DNA of 64,000 nucleotides, taken from NCBI GenBank assembly GCA_900767825.1, contig CAAGAN010000029.1, positions 1 through 64,000 of the forward strand. The letters run 5' to 3'. Below are positions 23,558 through 31,623 of this stretch, piece after piece. The notes beneath the pieces were generated by a model that ran no database searches, was not told where the DNA came from, and was given only the letters and a program-made list of their open reading frames with translations. Numbering within the stretch: the stretch's first letter is position 1; every line of letters begins with the position of its first letter. The translations under genes were made by a program, and so were the position numbers. The DNA comes from Bacilli bacterium (lineage in GTDB: Bacteria > Bacillota_I > Bacilli_A > RFN20 > CAG-826).

Positions 23558-26500
23558 TTACGACTTTTGTTTATGGGCAAGGTATACCGAATGTATATTT
23601 CTCATTACTTTTTCTAAATCGTCAAGCCAATTGCCCTGTTTATATAAAGAAACTACCAATACTTTATTCAAAAAAGTAACCCTTAGTCTATTCATCATTG
23701 GCAACAAGGAATTAAACAAATCACTGCCGATTCCGTCAATTCTAGAGAAGCTAGACGATAAAGATAAATCGACCTTGTCTTCGCAGTCGTTAACCGATGT
23801 AAATTCTTCAAAGTCAGAAAGGATATCAATAAGTTTTTTCTTAATTAGCAATGAGGTCTCTTCTGGCATTTTTCCATATATGTCCCTCACCTTTTTGGCA
23901 AATTTGTTCAATTCCGACTCTTTATTTATGTTCTCTAATTCCTGATACAAAACAATCTTGTCACTTTTGGATGCATAATCAGAAGGAATATAAGCATCTA
24001 TATCAAAAAGCTTATTCGAGGTAGGTGGAGCAAGTTCGATTCCAGACTTTTTAGCCTCTATTGCTTCGTTTAGCATCTTCATATATAAATCAAGACCGAC
24101 AGAGTCGATAAATCCAGCTTGTTCAGGGCCTAAAATATCTCCAGCGCCCCTAATCATCAAATCTCTTTGGGCAATTTTATAACCAGATCCTAATTCGGTG
24201 AATTCTTGAATAGCCTGTAGCCGTTTTTTAGCATCCTCATTCATGTTTTTATGAGGCTTATACATTAAATAGGCATAGGAAATTCTATTTCCCCTGCCGA
24301 CTCTGCCTTTGATTTGATAAAGTTGAGAAAGACCGAAGTTATCGGCATTTTCTACAATTATCATGTTCGCATTTGGTATATCGATACCGTTTTCGACGAT
24401 TGAAGTGCAAACCAAAACATTAAGTTCATTATCATAGAACTTGGCCATGACGTCTTCGGATTCATTTTTATCCATTTGGCCATGAACAACCCCTATTTTT
24501 GCTAAAGGAATCCTAGAGGCAAGCTTAGAAGCGCAGGAATATATCGTATCTACCCTATTATGCACATAATAAACCTGTCCGTTTCTTGATAATTCCCTAG
24601 AAATAAGTTCATCTACTATTTCTTCTTTATATGGAGTTACATATGTCTGGATTGGCATTCTTGATGAAGGGGCTGTATTGATTTCTGACATTGGACGAAT
24701 CCCGACCAAAGACATTTGCAATGTCCTAGGAATCGGGGTAGCGGAAAGAGTAAGGACATCAACGCTATTCTTCATTTCCTTAATTCTTTCTTTTTGTTCA
24801 ACACCAAAACGTTGTTCTTCATCAACAATCAAAAGACCTAAATCCTTAAATTCAAAATCTTTAGAAAGAAGCCTATGTGTCCCGATTATGAAATCGATTT
24901 TTCCTTCTTTAATAGCCTTTATATTTTGATTTTGTACTGAATCAGGAATTAACCTAGAAAACAAAGCCAACCTAACTCCAAATGTAGCAAAACGCTGCAT
25001 TGCTACTTCGTAATGTTGCCTTGCAAGCAATGTAGTTGGACATAATAAAGCAACTTGCTTTCCATTTGATATAGCCTTAAAAGCCGCTCTAAAAGCAACT
25101 TCGGTTTTGCCAAAGCCTACATCCCCACAGACAAGCCTATCCATAATTTCATTAGATTCCATATCCTTTTTAATCGCATCAACCGCAACTTGTTGATCAG
25201 AAGTCAATTGATATGGAAATTCATTCTCGAATTGTTTTTGTAATTCATCATCTGGAGGGAAAGCAAAACCTTTGTTCCTAACCCTGTTCCCATAAAGAGA
25301 AATAAGCCTATCAGCAAGTTCGTTGATACGTTTATTAATCTTGGCTTTTCTTTTTTCCCATTCCTTAGTAGAGAGTCTACTTAATTGAGGCCTAGCCCCC
25401 TCTCGTCCTGCATATTTCCTAACTAATCTAAATTGTTCTAAAGGAACATAAAGGAATTCGTTCCCGGCGTATGCAATATGAAGGAAATCCCTATGTTTCC
25501 CTTCTATTTCAATTGTTTTTATATCAAGGAATTGGCCAATTCCATTATATTCATGAACTACATAATCACCTGGTTTTAACTCTTCATAGCTTCTTAATAT
25601 AGTTGCTTGTTTAAAACGTGAATTAAACCTAGAAGCAACTCGCCTCGCACCAAATAATTCATTTGAAGAAATATAGGCGATTTTTAATGATGGAATCTCA
25701 AACCCTTCCGATAAATTCAAAGAAGAGAAAGCAAGATTAGAAGAGGGGATTTCTAATCCATTTGCTTCTTCTATTTCTAGCTTGGCATCTTCTAAAAGAC
25801 TTTTGATTGTTTTTCTTTGTTGCTCTTCTTTTAGACAAATGATTACTTTGTTCCCGCTAGAAAGATATGATTGGATTGTAGGCAAGATAGATGCAATCGA
25901 TTTACCCGTTAATGAAATTGAATGAACAGGGAAGCTAGTATCGTTAATTGAAGTAGAAAAGATAGACCCGTGTATCGATTTAACACCTTTTAAGGCCTTG
26001 TCTAAACTTAGATATTGTTCTAGATGAGAAAGGCATTGTCCTTGGTAAAATAGTTCCCCAAAATATTGATTTGCCTCAGTTTGAAGCAAGGAAAAAGATT
26101 CACAGAATTGAGGATAATTTGGAAAAAAGACAAATCTAGGATCAAAATAACTTACAATGGAAGAAGCCTCTTTGTTTGCTAACCCATAATATTTATACAA
26201 AGGTATTTTGTAATTACTATTTTGATAATCTTCTAGAACCGATTCTAGATTTCTTTTTAAATCATTAAAACGTTCTAAAGGTAGCTCTTCTTCATCTTTT
26301 GAAAGTCTATCCAAAGCAGCTTTCTTAAACTCTTCAAACATTGATGAAGGTAAAAAGAAATCGGTCGCAGGTGCAATAGAAACTTCTTCTAGATTACTTT
26401 TAGATTCCTGTGTTGCTATATCAAATAAACGTATTGATTCAATTTCGTCATCAAAGAATTCGATACGTATTGGATCTAGATAAGAAACAGAATAAACATC

Positions 26501-27031
26501 AACGATATCGCCCCTATAGGCAAATTGGAGTGAGTGTTCGATTTTATCATTAACCTTATAACCGTTTTCTAATAATTTAGTTTTGAATTCTTTTAGATCT
26601 AACGTGTCTCCAACTTTTAATTTTATAACTCTTTCCTCAAATTGCTTTCTTGAAGGAAGGAAGCGAAGAATGGCGCTAGGATGAGTAACCAGAATCTTCT
26701 TTTTATCATCCAATAGACGATACATCGCATATATTCTTTGAGATTGTAATTCTAGCGAAGAAGATAATGCTTCCGCCCGCAAAAGTTCATCGGATGGAAA
26801 GAAAACAACATTTTCTTCTGGCAAGAAATTTAGCAAGAATTCATATAGTCTTTGGCAAGAATATTGGTTAGGAGAAACTATACAATAATTGTCTTTTTTC
26901 TTGTTAAACAAAGATAAAATAGCTAGGGCTGGCCCTAACGTATCATCACTAACTAAATTGCCTTTTGCCTCGCCAAGAGCACTTACATAAGGCAATGTAT
27001 CAATTAAAGAAAAAAGATCGTTATTCTTCAT
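23558..27031 (-). CDS. mfd: Transcription-repair coupling factor Mfd
   Basis: This 1157-residue protein is the typical Mfd length. It has a UvrB-like N-terminal region, an RNA polymerase interaction domain (ELKPGDYVVHEYNGIGQFLDI, about 490-510), then a RecG-like helicase with Walker A VCGDVGFGKTEVAFRAAFKA, a DEEQRFGV box and ATPIPRTL. The last part is the C-terminal regulatory TRCF domain. It removes stalled RNA polymerase and recruits nucleotide excision repair. Its start overlaps the pth stop by 4 nt. Confidence 0.97.
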   Translation of the reverse strand: MKNNDLFSLIDTLPYVSALGEAKGNLVSDDTLGPALAILSLFNKKKDNYCIVSPNQYSCQRLYEFLLNFLPEENVVFFPSDELLRAEALSSSLELQSQRIYAMYRLLDDKKKILVTHPSAILRFLPSRKQFEERVIKLKVGDTLDLKEFKTKLLENGYKVNDKIEHSLQFAYRGDIVDVYSVSYLDPIRIEFFDDEIESIRLFDIATQESKSNLEEVSIAPATDFFLPSSMFEEFKKAALDRLSKDEEELPLERFNDLKRNLESVLEDYQNSNYKIPLYKYYGLANKEASSIVSYFDPRFVFFPNYPQFCESFSLLQTEANQYFGELFYQGQCLSHLEQYLSLDKALKGVKSIHGSIFSTSINDTSFPVHSISLTGKSIASILPTIQSYLSSGNKVIICLKEEQQRKTIKSLLEDAKLEIEEANGLEIPSSNLAFSSLNLSEGFEIPSLKIAYISSNELFGARRVASRFNSRFKQATILRSYEELKPGDYVVHEYNGIGQFLDIKTIEIEGKHRDFLHIAYAGNEFLYVPLEQFRLVRKYAGREGARPQLSRLSTKEWEKRKAKINKRINELADRLISLYGNRVRNKGFAFPPDDELQKQFENEFPYQLTSDQQVAVDAIKKDMESNEIMDRLVCGDVGFGKTEVAFRAAFKAISNGKQVALLCPTTLLARQHYEVAMQRFATFGVRLALFSRLIPDSVQNQNIKAIKEGKIDFIIGTHRLLSKDFEFKDLGLLIVDEEQRFGVEQKERIKEMKNSVDVLTLSATPIPRTLQMSLVGIRPMSEINTAPSSRMPIQTYVTPYKEEIVDELISRELSRNGQVYYVHNRVDTIYSCASKLASRIPLAKIGVVHGQMDKNESEDVMAKFYDNELNVLVCTSIVENGIDIPNANMIIVENADNFGLSQLYQIKGRVGRGNRISYAYLMYKPHKNMNEDAKKRLQAIQEFTELGSGYKIAQRDLMIRGAGDILGPEQAGFIDSVGLDLYMKMLNEAIEAKKSGIELAPPTSNKLFDIDAYIPSDYASKSDKIVLYQELENINKESELNKFAKKVRDIYGKMPEETSLLIKKKLIDILSDFEEFTSVNDCEDKVDLSLSSSFSRIDGIGSDLFNSLLPMMNRLRVTFLNKVLVVSLYKQGNWLDDLEKVMRNIHSVYLAHKQKS

Positions 27032-27588
27032 TTGTTATAATGATTCATCGCGTAATTAAAATCATGGAGAAGATAATCCCTAATCGCCTTAGAAGCGTTA
27101 GTAGTCGCGATGTCTAACTTTTCCCTGCTATCGTTATCAATTTTAGAAAGGACATAATCGGCGCCGCCGTGAGGAGGCTCCCCTATTCCAACCCTGATAC
27201 GTTTAAATTTATCACTACCAATAGAAGAGATAATACTTTTCATCCCATTATGGGAACCACTAGACCCAAAAGGCCTTAATCTAATCTTCCCTTCTTCTAT
27301 TGCCATATCATCATAAATAACAAGAAGTTCATCGATAGAAACTTTGAAATATGACATCATTGGTGAGACGAATTGCCCAGAAAGGTTCATATATGTAGAA
27401 GGCTTAGCCAAAATAAAATCCTCTTCAAAGGCAGGATTTTTTACAATCGTATAAAGCCCATTGAATTTAGATCTATCAATATCAACTTTGACCATTTCGG
27501 CAAATTTATCAATAACAGCAAATCCCATATTATGACGGGTGTTTTCATATTGCATGCCTATATTGCCTAAACCTACGATAAGTTTCAT
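27028..27588 (-). CDS. pth: Peptidyl-tRNA hydrolase
   Basis: This 186-residue enzyme releases peptides from prematurely dissociated peptidyl-tRNA. It shows the complete family pattern: VGLGNIGMQYENTRHNMGF with catalytic His19, KPSTYMNLSGQ, and YDDMAIEEGKIRLRPFGSSGSHNGMKS. The gene sits between a flavodoxin-like gene (adjacent at 27588) and mfd (4-nt overlap), so it is probably co-transcribed with both. Confidence 0.97.
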   Translation of the reverse strand: MKLIVGLGNIGMQYENTRHNMGFAVIDKFAEMVKVDIDRSKFNGLYTIVKNPAFEEDFILAKPSTYMNLSGQFVSPMMSYFKVSIDELLVIYDDMAIEEGKIRLRPFGSSGSHNGMKSIISSIGSDKFKRIRVGIGEPPHGGADYVLSKIDNDSREKLDIATTNASKAIRDYLLHDFNYAMNHYNK

Positions 27589-28130
27589 TACTTAACCTCA
27601 TCTACTTCAACAATATTTTGCAATTTAGAAGCAACGTTAATAATTTTATCCACGCCTTCTTGATCGTAATATTCAAAAGGACGTTCCATCATTTCTTTAA
27701 CCATGGCATTAGACACGCCTTGCTTACTTTGCATAACATTCATCGTGTACTTCATCATCATCCTTTGGAAGAAAGGGAGTTTAGACATATCAAAAGAACC
27801 ACGTAATTGGTAATAACGGACATGATATAAATCAAGGATATTAGAATTAATGAGTTCTTGTCTTCCTTCTTTTGACGGAATAGACATTCCAGAAGAGAAA
27901 ATCATGACATTTTTATCGCTCATGTCATCATAATGGGATAAGAAATCATCAAGCCCTTTGATTTTTCCTCCCATAACCCAACCACCAAAGATGATAAGGT
28001 TGTAATTAGAAAGGTTCTTCCACTTGAACTTCTTTAGTGGCATGACCTCTGCAGAGATAGTTTTTGCTATATCTTCTGCATATTTTTTTGTAGATCCGAC
28101 TTGGGAAACATATAAAACAATACTTTGCAT
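27588..28130 (-). CDS. Flavodoxin-domain protein
   Basis: This protein of about 180 residues has a flavodoxin fold: an N-terminal FMN phosphate loop (IVLYVSQVGSTKKYAEDIA), then LIIFGGWVMGGKIKGLDDFL and VMIFSSGMS. It resembles flavodoxin-domain proteins of Firmicutes related to HemG-like protoporphyrinogen oxidases, although no heme genes are near. The start at MQSIVLYV is chosen because homologues begin at the first strand. An ATG three codons upstream is possible, and neither has a good ribosome binding site. It shares its stop region with the pth start. Confidence 0.8.
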   Translation of the reverse strand: MQSIVLYVSQVGSTKKYAEDIAKTISAEVMPLKKFKWKNLSNYNLIIFGGWVMGGKIKGLDDFLSHYDDMSDKNVMIFSSGMSIPSKEGRQELINSNILDLYHVRYYQLRGSFDMSKLPFFQRMMMKYTMNVMQSKQGVSNAMVKEMMERPFEYYDQEGVDKIINVASKLQNIVEVDEVK

Positions 28131-28224
28131 AGCAAACATACTACCACATAAGAAGATAAACTTCCTTTTATTTGTTTTAAAAATTTACTTTTATGATTTG
28201 TATATGTATTCGATAATAATAGAC

Positions 28225-29178
28225 ATGAAAGTTAAAGATTTTTTTATTGATTTAGCAAAAGGCGCTTCATTAGGAACCGGATTATTGCCAGGTGTATCAG
28301 CAGGAACAGTAGGATTAATCGTTAATATTTATGATAAATTAATCAGCGGGATTAATGATTTAAAGAAGAACTTCCTTCGTGCATTTCTTACTCTTCTTCC
28401 AATCGGAATAGGATGGGTCGCCTCTGGAATATTGCTTTTATATGTCCAGCACAAATGTTGGGACTACATTCCTTTTATCATTGTTTGCATGTGTACCGGA
28501 TTCTTAATTGGGGGCATGCCTACCATATATAAAGAGTCAGGTATAGAGAAAATTAAGAAAAGCGATGGTTTAAGAATGACGATTGGATTTATTGTCGCTA
28601 CTTTAATCGGAGTTTTTTCTGTTTTAGCATATGTATTCAATTGGTTTTCGTTTGAAGAAGCATTTGCTAATCCAAACCAAAACTGGTGGGTATATATAGT
28701 TATAATCGCGATTGGATTTGTCGCTGCAGCTGCTTGTATAATCCCAGGAATATCAGGGGCAATGATCTTGTTTATATTTGGCCTATACCAACCTGTATTA
28801 AATATTTATTTCGGGGATAATTCCATAATCCATAACCATGATAGATTAGGATCAGGACTTTTATTGACTTTGTGTCTAGTCATTGGAGTTGTTTTAGGTT
28901 TCCTTGCTGTCTCAAAAGTAATGAAGTCGCTACTAGAAAAACACAAAAGAGGAACATATGGATATGTGCTTGGTTTTGTTGCAGGTTCAATAGTGGCGAT
29001 GTTTGTAAATAACCAAATATGGCCAGCCTACTCAAATCCAAACACATCTCAATGGTACCAATATCTAATAGGAATAATTTTATTAATTGCAATTGCAATT
29101 GCCACTTTATTATTGATAAAATTATCCAGTCGTAAAAAGGAAGAAAACCTTACAAAAATTAAGCAGTCAAATAACTAA
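28225..29178 (+). CDS. popT: DUF368 (PopT-type) polyprenyl-phosphate transporter
   Basis: This 317-residue protein has about eight to nine membrane helices and a repeated re-entrant motif: GASLGTGLLPGVSAGTVGLI near the start and AACIIPGISGAMILFIFG in the second half, the DUF368 signature. DUF368 proteins recycle undecaprenyl phosphate across the membrane for envelope synthesis. The symbol is given by family only. The start MKVKDFFIDLAKG fits the family. The frame is open farther upstream, but that part is hydrophobic noise overlapping the divergent promoter. A TetR gene follows after 28 nt. Confidence 0.85.
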   Translation: MKVKDFFIDLAKGASLGTGLLPGVSAGTVGLIVNIYDKLISGINDLKKNFLRAFLTLLPIGIGWVASGILLLYVQHKCWDYIPFIIVCMCTGFLIGGMPTIYKESGIEKIKKSDGLRMTIGFIVATLIGVFSVLAYVFNWFSFEEAFANPNQNWWVYIVIIAIGFVAAAACIIPGISGAMILFIFGLYQPVLNIYFGDNSIIHNHDRLGSGLLLTLCLVIGVVLGFLAVSKVMKSLLEKHKRGTYGYVLGFVAGSIVAMFVNNQIWPAYSNPNTSQWYQYLIGIILLIAIAIATLLLIKLSSRKKEENLTKIKQSNN

Positions 29179-29206
29179 TATTTTTTAAGAAGAAAGTGAG
29201 TAAAAA

Positions 29207-29821
29207 ATGCCACGCACACCTGAGCAAAATAGAATTGTTAAAGACAGAAGAAAGTCAAAAATTACCGAAAAAGCGTTAAAAATTTTCGCCAACATGGACT
29301 ATAGAGATGTATCGGTAGATACCATTACCAAAGCTGTAAGATGCTCTCACGGTCTCTTTTACCATTATTTTGATTCAAAAGAAGATATCTTCAACTATAT
29401 CATTGACGAAATTGTATTAGAAAATTCTAGTCTTTTCCCAATTGAAAAAGCTAATGAAATTGGGGGTACAAATGGTTTAAAAATACTAACTTCCCATTAT
29501 TCAAGTTTGATAAATGCAACTAATCATGATTTGTATTGCTTAAAGATAATGTTAGATTTAATTGACGTTAGCGAGATTCCTTCAAATCTAAAAAAGATTG
29601 TTAAAGAAAACGACCTAAAGAAATGTCTAATCTCATTAATAAAAACATCCCAAGAAGAAGGAAATGCCATCGCAGGCGATCCAACTTCAATTGCTAAGGC
29701 AATGACTTTATTAATAAAAGAAGAAATTAAAACCAATATGAACGAAAAAGGTAAAAACTCCCTTCCTAGTGGAGATATCCTCCTAGGAATGATGATGAAA
29801 AAGCCTTTATCAGAAATCTAA
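29207..29821 (+). CDS. TetR/AcrR-family regulator
   Basis: This 204-residue protein has an N-terminal TetR DNA-binding domain (ITEKALKIFANMDYRDVSVD, then ITKAVRCSHGLFYHYFDSKEDIF, residues about 20-65) and an all-helical ligand domain of no clear family. It lies 28 nt downstream of popT, and a terminator follows, so the two form an operon. Control of popT is plausible. The ribosome binding site AGAAAGTGAG is modest. Confidence 0.9.
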   Translation: MPRTPEQNRIVKDRRKSKITEKALKIFANMDYRDVSVDTITKAVRCSHGLFYHYFDSKEDIFNYIIDEIVLENSSLFPIEKANEIGGTNGLKILTSHYSSLINATNHDLYCLKIMLDLIDVSEIPSNLKKIVKENDLKKCLISLIKTSQEEGNAIAGDPTSIAKAMTLLIKEEIKTNMNEKGKNSLPSGDILLGMMMKKPLSEI

Positions 29822-29830
29822 ATCGTTAGG

Positions 29831-29854
29831 CCTCTAGGAAACTAGAGGTTTTTT
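29831..29854 (+). terminator. Terminator of popT-tetR
   Basis: CCTCTAG (29831-29837), GAAA loop, CTAGAGG (29842-29848), then a run of Ts. Confidence 0.9.
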
Positions 29855-29856
29855 AT

Positions 29857-31413
29857 TTATCTATTTCTTGCAGAGAAATCGAACAAATATTTATATGTAC
29901 CCTTTAGTTTTGGGTATAACCCTTTGTAACAATTTTGGTATAACTCTTCATATATCTTCGCATTTTCTTTATTTGGCTTAAACGTAATAGAAGGATGAGC
30001 CATGTTAAAAATGGCTTCATTTACATCCTTAAATTCCTTTATAGCAAGGAAGCCAATAATCGCAGCCCCCAATGAAGAAGTTTCGTTAGTTTGAACTCTA
30101 GTAACTGGAAGATTAAATATATCCGCGGTGATTTGGCAAATTTCATCCGATCTAGAACCGCCCCCTGCGATTCTAATTTCATTGAACCCATGTCTTAGGT
30201 TTTTTGCAAATCCTTCACTTGCCAATCTAAGTTCATAATCAATTCCTTCAATTATGGCTTTATAGACATGTAGCCTTGTTGTTGAATCGCTAAAACCGAC
30301 AATAGACCCCTTTACTTCCGGCTTATCTAGATTTGAACCCCAGAATGGTTGTAAAAGCAATCCGTTTGACCCGGCAGGTATTCTAAAGAGGTTTTTGTTG
30401 TAGTCTTCAGGGTAAACATCGTTAATTACAAGGTCATTAATGTTCATCGCGCCAAATTCTTTTAAGAACCAGTTAATCATCCAATATCCACGATATACTT
30501 GTACATCTAGATTAAATTGGCCAGGCAAGGTTGATGGATAAGCAGGAAAGAATTTGGATGGGGACATGAACTTATTCACACTAGTTTCGACCGAGCATGC
30601 AGTGCCTAAAGAAATAGATAAAATCGTGTCTTTAATGACACCTGTCCCTAACGTTTCGCAAGATTTATCAGATCCGCAAGCATAAATAACTAAGCCTTCC
30701 GGGAGTCCAGTTTCAAAGGAAGCTTTCTTGCTGATTTGTCCAATTTCTTGTTCACATTCGACTAGTTCACAAAGTTGGTTTTTCTTAATGGAGAATATTT
30801 GACCCTGCATATGGGTTTCTGGTTTTTTATACCATTGCTTTTTCTTGTAATTTAATGGGTAATGCCCTGTGTAGTCAGAAGCAGAGTCGATTAAATTGCC
30901 AGTCAATTTGTAATTAAAATAAGTCGACAAAGCGACATATTTGTTAATACGAGCAAAATTCTCTGGCTCATTTTCTTTAACCCAGTTAGCAACCGTCCTT
31001 CTTCTATTCATTTGGATAACAGGAGACATTCCAACAAGTCCAAATGCTAATCTAGAAAACAAAGGAAGTGGCTTTTCGCATTTTGCGTATCTTTGGTCTA
31101 GCCAAAGTATCATCGGGCGGATTACTTTGTTGTCTTTGTCTAACAAAACAGCAGAATCTCTAAAGCAAGTCATCGTAATACCCTTGACTCTTTTCATCAA
31201 ATCTTCGTTTTTGCTTATTTTTTGAGAACACTTGCATAAACATTCGTAATAATAAGCAGGATCTTGTTCGGCATAACCTGGTTTAGATGAAAAATAAGCT
31301 GGCTCATATGTTTGTTTTTCACAAGCAAGAGCATTCCCACTTCTATCAAATATTGATACACGTACCGACTGTGTTCCAAAATCTATCGTTAGAATTAAAT
31401 TAGACTGTTCCAT
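29857..31413 (-). CDS. FGGY-family carbohydrate kinase
   Basis: This protein of about 518 residues has the two actin-like domains of FGGY kinases. The N-terminal phosphate loop is LTIDFGTQSVRVSIFDRSG. The substrate region is MILWLDQRYA, and the C-terminal ATP motif is IRIAGGGSRSDEICQITADIF followed by NETSSLGAAIIG. The sugar (xylulose, ribulose, glycerol or another) cannot be told from motifs. The start MEQSNLILTIDFG at 31413 is chosen because the 39 residues farther upstream are Lys-rich and unlike the family. No sugar transporter or isomerase lies nearby. Confidence 0.88.
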   Translation of the reverse strand: MEQSNLILTIDFGTQSVRVSIFDRSGNALACEKQTYEPAYFSSKPGYAEQDPAYYYECLCKCSQKISKNEDLMKRVKGITMTCFRDSAVLLDKDNKVIRPMILWLDQRYAKCEKPLPLFSRLAFGLVGMSPVIQMNRRRTVANWVKENEPENFARINKYVALSTYFNYKLTGNLIDSASDYTGHYPLNYKKKQWYKKPETHMQGQIFSIKKNQLCELVECEQEIGQISKKASFETGLPEGLVIYACGSDKSCETLGTGVIKDTILSISLGTACSVETSVNKFMSPSKFFPAYPSTLPGQFNLDVQVYRGYWMINWFLKEFGAMNINDLVINDVYPEDYNKNLFRIPAGSNGLLLQPFWGSNLDKPEVKGSIVGFSDSTTRLHVYKAIIEGIDYELRLASEGFAKNLRHGFNEIRIAGGGSRSDEICQITADIFNLPVTRVQTNETSSLGAAIIGFLAIKEFKDVNEAIFNMAHPSITFKPNKENAKIYEELYQNCYKGLYPKLKGTYKYLFDFSARNR

Positions 31414-31623
31414 TTTCGTTCTCTTTTTTCCAAGCTTAATTATAGATAAATATTCGCCTAATGAAGATAGTTTTATTTTACTAAAGTAAAGCACATGTCT
31501 CTTTTTTAGGCTTTTCTTTATAAGAAACATATTAATTTTATCTTCTTTAGAAGGCCTTAGATGTGATAAGATTTATCCGCTGGGTTTAAAAACCCTTTAT
31601 TAAATTGTCATTAGGAGGATACA